27,957 nucleotides of DNA from Pseudomonadota bacterium (lineage in GTDB: Bacteria; Pseudomonadota; Gammaproteobacteria; Acidiferrobacterales; UBA6901), in assembly GCA_021783175.1 (NCBI GenBank), contig JAJXUF010000037.1, positions 1-27,957 of the forward strand. Direction: 5' to 3'. The notes beneath the pieces were generated by a model. The model worked only from the letters and a program-made list of their open reading frames with translations. It did not search any database and had not been told where the DNA came from. Both the position numbers and the translations under genes were made by a program. Shown here in pieces: positions 24,815-27,957 of this stretch (within the stretch, counting starts at the first letter, position 1; each line of letters opens with the position of its first letter).

Positions 24815-25987
24815 CTAAAGCCGTTGACGGTCTTTGGGTCCCTTTTGTTTGACCGCTAAAGCCTTGTTGTAGACCTCAATCGTCCTTTGCGCTATCACAT
24901 CCCAAAGAAGCAGCGATTCGGCCCGCTGTCGCCCCATGGCGGCAATTTCCCGCCTGCGCGAATCATCCTTCAAAAGCCCGACAATCGCTTCAGCAAGCCC
25001 CTGCGGATCATTCTCCTCAACCCAGGTTCCAGCTTCACCTAAGTGATCGGGAAGTCCCGCCCGCCGGGTTCCAATTACCGGAACTCCGTTTGCCATTGCA
25101 GTCACTGCCGGAAGGCCGGCAAAACTACCCGTGTACGGCAGGACACACAAAAGGGATTTCTGATATTCAGCAATGGCCGCGTCGTAGCTGATCTGATTGA
25201 GCCATTGAATACCGTTTTCGACCCCGACCTCACGCGCGCAACGCAACCCAAACTCCGGCGTTGTTTCGCCGTAATGGCCGTGGATCTTCAGTAACGGCGC
25301 GTCCTGCCCCATGCGCTCCTTGACGAGCACCAAGGCCTTAAAAAGGGTTTCCAGTCCCTTTCCGCTGTGGATCCTGTGACCGCCATAAAAAATGATACCC
25401 TGTCTCGCCATATCGGAAACCGGCCTGATCTCGACTCCGTATCCCACGATATCCACTCGTTCGCTGTCGACTCCAAAGCCCACGAGCTCATCCTTCATTT
25501 CGTGCGTATGGACGATGATTCTGTCAGCCTGATTATACTTCATGATGAACTTCGGAAAATCCATCTGATAAGGATCCAGCTCGTGCACCGTAACCACCCG
25601 CGCCGCCGTCGAGGGCAGATCAAGCCAGTTATATAGCGCAACTGAGCCATAGGCATTCAAGGTCTGCTGGAAATGAATAACATCCGCTGCAGCGGATCGC
25701 TGCTGATAACGTTTTGCCCGCTGCCAATAAATTAGATTCCGCGCGACATTGCGTACATGGTATTTGATTGGATTTTCCGACTTAAAATAATTTATGTGCG
25801 GAAACTCGAAATAATCGCAGCGCTTATCCTGAAACTGGCGCCGCACTTCCACCGGATCGCCACATCCGCAATTCGAAGTGACAATTCCTACTTCCGCTTT
25901 TAGGCGGCGCTCAAGCGCCTGTCGCAGTCCGTCAGAATAGGCGCCATACGAAGTCGCAAACCAGCAGGAAATTATTTTTACGTTCAT
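24815..25987 (-). CDS. GT4-like glycosyltransferase with altered EX7E motif
   Basis: The 390-residue enzyme has the two-domain GT-B plan. Its N-terminal part opens with MNVKIISCWF and contains VVTVHELDPYQ. The C-terminal nucleotide-sugar domain has GGHRIHSGKGLETL at 203-216, then GSFAGLPAVTAMANGVPVIG at about 287-306 and GLAEAIVGLL. In typical GT4 enzymes two glutamates lie seven residues apart in this last region; here the matching positions are S288 and T296. It probably adds a sugar during exopolysaccharide assembly on the inner leaflet. The ATG at 25987 has GAGGAA upstream and is preferred to the TTG one codon earlier. It is the first gene of the leftward decoration block. Confidence 0.85.
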   Translation of the reverse strand: MNVKIISCWFATSYGAYSDGLRQALERRLKAEVGIVTSNCGCGDPVEVRRQFQDKRCDYFEFPHINYFKSENPIKYHVRNVARNLIYWQRAKRYQQRSAAADVIHFQQTLNAYGSVALYNWLDLPSTAARVVTVHELDPYQMDFPKFIMKYNQADRIIVHTHEMKDELVGFGVDSERVDIVGYGVEIRPVSDMARQGIIFYGGHRIHSGKGLETLFKALVLVKERMGQDAPLLKIHGHYGETTPEFGLRCAREVGVENGIQWLNQISYDAAIAEYQKSLLCVLPYTGSFAGLPAVTAMANGVPVIGTRRAGLPDHLGEAGTWVEENDPQGLAEAIVGLLKDDSRRREIAAMGRQRAESLLLWDVIAQRTIEVYNKALAVKQKGPKDRQRL

Positions 25988-26217
25988 CAAGATATTTCCT
26001 CGTTCTAATTGATCCCTCTGCCTGCCCGCGTCACAACTGGCAATTCGCTAAACTGCGTAAAATCACAGATTAACCCGCGCGAATTGGTGATTATGACATG
26101 TGTCGACCTTGTGCTGCCAGAACAGCGCACCAAACTGCCAGGTGACAAGTCGGCATGGCGCTTTGTTCAATATTCAGCTGAACCCGCAGCTCTACCGACT
26201 GGCCAGCAGATTGCCAC

Positions 26218-26240
26218 GCTGCGCGCTCTTTCAGCGCAGC
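26218..26240. repeat. Inverted repeat, 7-base stem
   Basis: GCTGCGC at 26218-26224 pairs with GCGCAGC at 26234-26240 around a 9-base loop. No T-run follows on either strand. It lies about 230 bases upstream of the glycosyltransferase. Confidence 0.45.
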
Positions 26241-26827
26241 GCCAATGCGATCACAGTTTATTCTATTGATCGATAAGCGTGGCGAGGACTAGTCAGGCTT
26301 GCAATTCTTATTCAATTGGCCCCTCGCTCGCGCAATACTGACGAATTGTCCGCTATCCCTTTGTGTTAGGGATGTCTGCAACGGCCGGCGCCTTCAAGTG
26401 CATTGTGCATCTGATCGCTATTGCCTGATCACAATTGACCTGGCCCGACCCAATGGACATGATCGGTGAATGAGCTCGCGCATGGCCTTGTGCTGCACCA
26501 AATGGAGCTCCTTTAGATGTCGACGAGCAAAACCTAAAGAATATCACCCCTATATTCCCAAAAATTCATTACGTCCGCGTGAAACCGTTCCCTCGGCCCT
26601 GCGGGACAGGAACGGCGCCTGACTATCCAAGTGATCGGTACATCAGTGGCGTCAGATTCAATCGGCAGGTAACAACACCAGGTCAGCTTGCTCCGCAACT
26701 AGCAACTGACGAAGTTATCGTTGGCCATCGTTCAAAGACCTCGCAGTGTTTGAGTCGTTGGCATTGCCTCACGGAGTCACCAGTCGCATTTCGCGGCGAC
26801 TTGACCTCTACAAGTTCTGATGGTTTG

Positions 26828-26846
26828 CGCGGTTGCTCGAACCGCG
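26828..26846. repeat. Inverted repeat, 7-base stem
   Basis: CGCGGTT at 26828-26834 pairs perfectly with AACCGCG at 26840-26846 around the loop GCTCG. It lies in the gene-free region, so it could be part of an RNA structure or a protein site. Confidence 0.5.
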
Positions 26847-26911
26847 ACTTGCCTGGCGGACGCGCGGACATATATTTCAGAAAGAATCTTTGAGTTTTCC
26901 CCGGCGCAACA

Positions 26912-26934
26912 GGAACCCGTTACATACCGGTTCC
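26912..26934. repeat. Interrupted palindrome GGAACC/GGTTCC
   Basis: GGAACC at 26912-26917 and GGTTCC at 26929-26934 form an inverted repeat. Two more pairs lie inside after one C/C mismatch. The size and symmetry would suit either an operator or a hairpin. Confidence 0.4.
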
Positions 26935-27295
26935 CCGATTATGTTGCGTCATTTTCCCGGCGGTAGTAACGCATACGCAAATTGCGGCGGTGATCAAGAT
27001 TGGCGACTCGAGCGCTTTCCCACTAGCTTCGAATTTAACCTGCCCGTGAGGTCGCCAGATGACCCGACTGCGGGACAACTCCGGCTGTCAGTGTAGCGAT
27101 GAACGCGGGCTATGGTGGTATTGGGTAGCGAAAGCGATATTATGGGTGTGTCAAGCGAATGTTCATAGACGGTTTGAACACGTATGTCACGAAACAGCAA
27201 GTGAAACTCACGTCGCGCGAAATAATCGACAGCCCAACGTAGTTGCGTCGATTCCCTTCGGCACTATATGCGTAAACATGGGACTAACGGCACCC

Positions 27296-27327
27296 AGTGT
27301 TGGGGCTTCTGCGGTAGCCCCAACGTT
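27296..27327 (-). terminator. Strong stem-loop after the secreted-protein gene
   Basis: AGTGTTGGGGCT at 27296-27307 pairs with AGCCCCAACGTT at 27316-27327 (nine perfect pairs next to the loop, two wobbles, one more pair) around an 8-base loop. It lies 32 bases beyond the stop of the leftward gene at 27360. It has no T-run, so intrinsic termination is not certain. Confidence 0.5.
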
Positions 27328-27359
27328 ACCGCATTTGATGTGCTCAATCACCCACGCCG

Positions 27360-27957
27360 TTACTTGGCTTTCAGGTTTTGCACCGGCAAGGGGCACGATG
27401 CGCAAAGCGGAAAACCGTTCGCGTTTACATTCCCGTTCGAATCAACCACGTAGAGGTAAGCGCCGCTGATACTCGGCAGCGAGTCATTGTGTAGATCCAC
27501 GATTATAGAGCTATCCGTCCAGCTTGTCGGAATCTCGATATCCGTTACGGTGTTTCCACTCCATGTCGGCGCATTTCCGATCATGACTCGCGACCAGGAA
27601 TTGTCCACATATACGTCGGCCATCGCGAATGCCGTGCCGTTCCAAGGGAACGCGGGTTCGTTCTCAAATATGCCCTGTATGTACAGATGGCGAATGGTAG
27701 AGAAGTTCATACTCTTTGAGGTATCGCCTACATCCCAATACCACGTGGGCCCGCCTGGCCACGCCAGCATGGGGAGAGAGGCAACGTGTTGGCCATTGAC
27801 AAACCAGTCAAGGCTGCCGTCTGTGGTGGTGGAATAGCTCGAGTTTGACTTCCATATGATTTGCTGGGGGAACCATTGATTGGTGGGCCCCTCAACCGAT
27901 TGCGTCGAGGAATTGGTATTTCCATTGGGTCCCGGCGTCGCATACCAGCCTTCAACA
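27360..27957 (-). CDS. Secreted protein with lectin/lyase-like and C-terminal sugar-binding-like parts, 5'-truncated
   Basis: The frame is open from the right window edge to the stop at 27360, so at least the last 198 residues of a larger protein are visible. The composition is rich in W, Y, N, S and T, as in secreted carbohydrate-active proteins. The segment DGSLDWFVNGQHVASL, a long WYW-containing beta-rich part and MADVYVDNSWSRV resemble concanavalin-like lectin or polysaccharide-lyase modules. The last part, with IEIPTSWTDSSI and AYLYVVDSNGNVN, resembles small beta-sandwich domains in exported proteins. There is no PEP-CTERM or other sorting tail; it ends PVQNLKAK after a CASC pair. Its signal peptide lies outside the window. 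A role in binding or trimming a polysaccharide is inference. Confidence 0.75.
   Translation of the reverse strand, partial: VEGWYATPGPNGNTNSSTQSVEGPTNQWFPQQIIWKSNSSYSTTTDGSLDWFVNGQHVASLPMLAWPGGPTWYWDVGDTSKSMNFSTIRHLYIQGIFENEPAFPWNGTAFAMADVYVDNSWSRVMIGNAPTWSGNTVTDIEIPTSWTDSSIIVDLHNDSLPSISGAYLYVVDSNGNVNANGFPLCASCPLPVQNLKAK

Larger units (their letters stand above)
25988..27359. other. 1.4 kb region without a convincing gene
   Basis: No reading frame here has a recognisable protein motif or good start context on either strand. The region holds three clear inverted repeats (26218-26240, 26828-26846, 26912-26934) and a stem-loop at 27296-27327 that belongs to the end of the next gene. It must contain the promoter of the glycosyltransferase block. 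It could also hold a non-coding RNA or decayed genes. Confidence 0.55.

Noticed and set aside
26009..26269. 86-codon ORF on + strand
   Set aside because: It has no clear ribosome site, no recognisable motif and contains a hairpin; upstream of a divergent gene, it is more likely non-coding.
26317..26331. Sigma-54-like site TGGCCCC-N4-TCGC on + strand
   Set aside because: The GG/GC spacing fits, but several core bases differ and no rightward gene lies downstream, so it is probably chance despite the known sigma-54 link of PEP-CTERM systems.
26579..26893. 104-codon ORF on + strand
   Set aside because: Composition is irregular, there is no motif, and a perfect hairpin lies inside it.
27432..27445. 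tRNA-like GTTCGAATC
   Set aside because: It resembles a T-loop, but no acceptor or anticodon arms can be drawn around it and it lies inside the secreted-protein coding region.
27059..27469. 136-codon ORF on + strand
   Set aside because: It overlaps the end of the secreted-protein gene and the stem-loop at 27296-27327, and has no recognisable features.

Overview
The window looks like a chromosomal segment of a Gram-negative betaproteobacterium, most plausibly in or near the Nitrosomonadales. The reasons are an exosortase/PEP-CTERM type (XrtA-type) exopolysaccharide export cluster, an sdhCDAB operon followed by the flavinylation factor sdhE, many exported proteins with Gram-negative signal peptides or a lipobox, and intermediate-to-high GC. 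The taxonomic call is inference; no rRNA or tRNA gene is present to anchor it.

Layout from left to right. 1-1241: the right part of an IS66-family element (tnpC, cut by the window edge), whose end abuts a tandem pair of exported TPR-plus-ankyrin proteins (1265-4579, + strand). 4580-5009 is nearly empty, holding only a 50-codon membrane-segment ORF that looks like a gene remnant. 5010-5807 (-) is an exported alpha/beta hydrolase. 6095-9800 (-) is the succinate dehydrogenase operon sdhC-sdhD-sdhA-sdhB-sdhE, with stop/start overlaps between C/D and D/A. Directly upstream of sdhC on the same strand is a nucleotide-sugar epimerase (9887-10798). It is divergent from a nucleotide-sugar 6-dehydrogenase (11216-12496) and a second, UDP-glucuronate-epimerase-like enzyme (12592-13599).

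13700-19288 (-) is the polysaccharide export core, read right to left: Wza-like outer-membrane lipoprotein, Wzz-like chain-length protein, BY-kinase-like ATPase, outer-membrane beta-barrel protein, and an ExeA-like AAA ATPase. These genes are packed within a few bases of each other, as in an operon. The BY-kinase-like protein lacks the Walker A lysine and a C-terminal tyrosine cluster. A 0.5 kb control region separates this operon from a divergent membrane-anchored J-domain protein carrying two BamE/SmpA-like repeats (19806-20723).

20822-25987 (-) is a polysaccharide decoration block: a GT4-like glycosyltransferase, a FemAB/GNAT-like transferase, and two OafA-type acyltransferases, the first of which is visibly A/T-richer than its surroundings. 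25988-27359 holds no convincing gene but several stem-loops. The window ends inside a secreted, lectin- or lyase-like protein on the - strand.

How the parts fit: the dehydrogenase and epimerases would supply uronic-acid sugar nucleotides; the glycosyltransferase, FemAB-like and acyl transferases would build and decorate the polymer; and the Wza/Wzz/kinase/beta-barrel/ATPase set would control and export it. The exosortase, the polymerase/flippase and the initiating transferase are not in the window. The sdh operon and the ankyrin pair appear to be unrelated neighbours.
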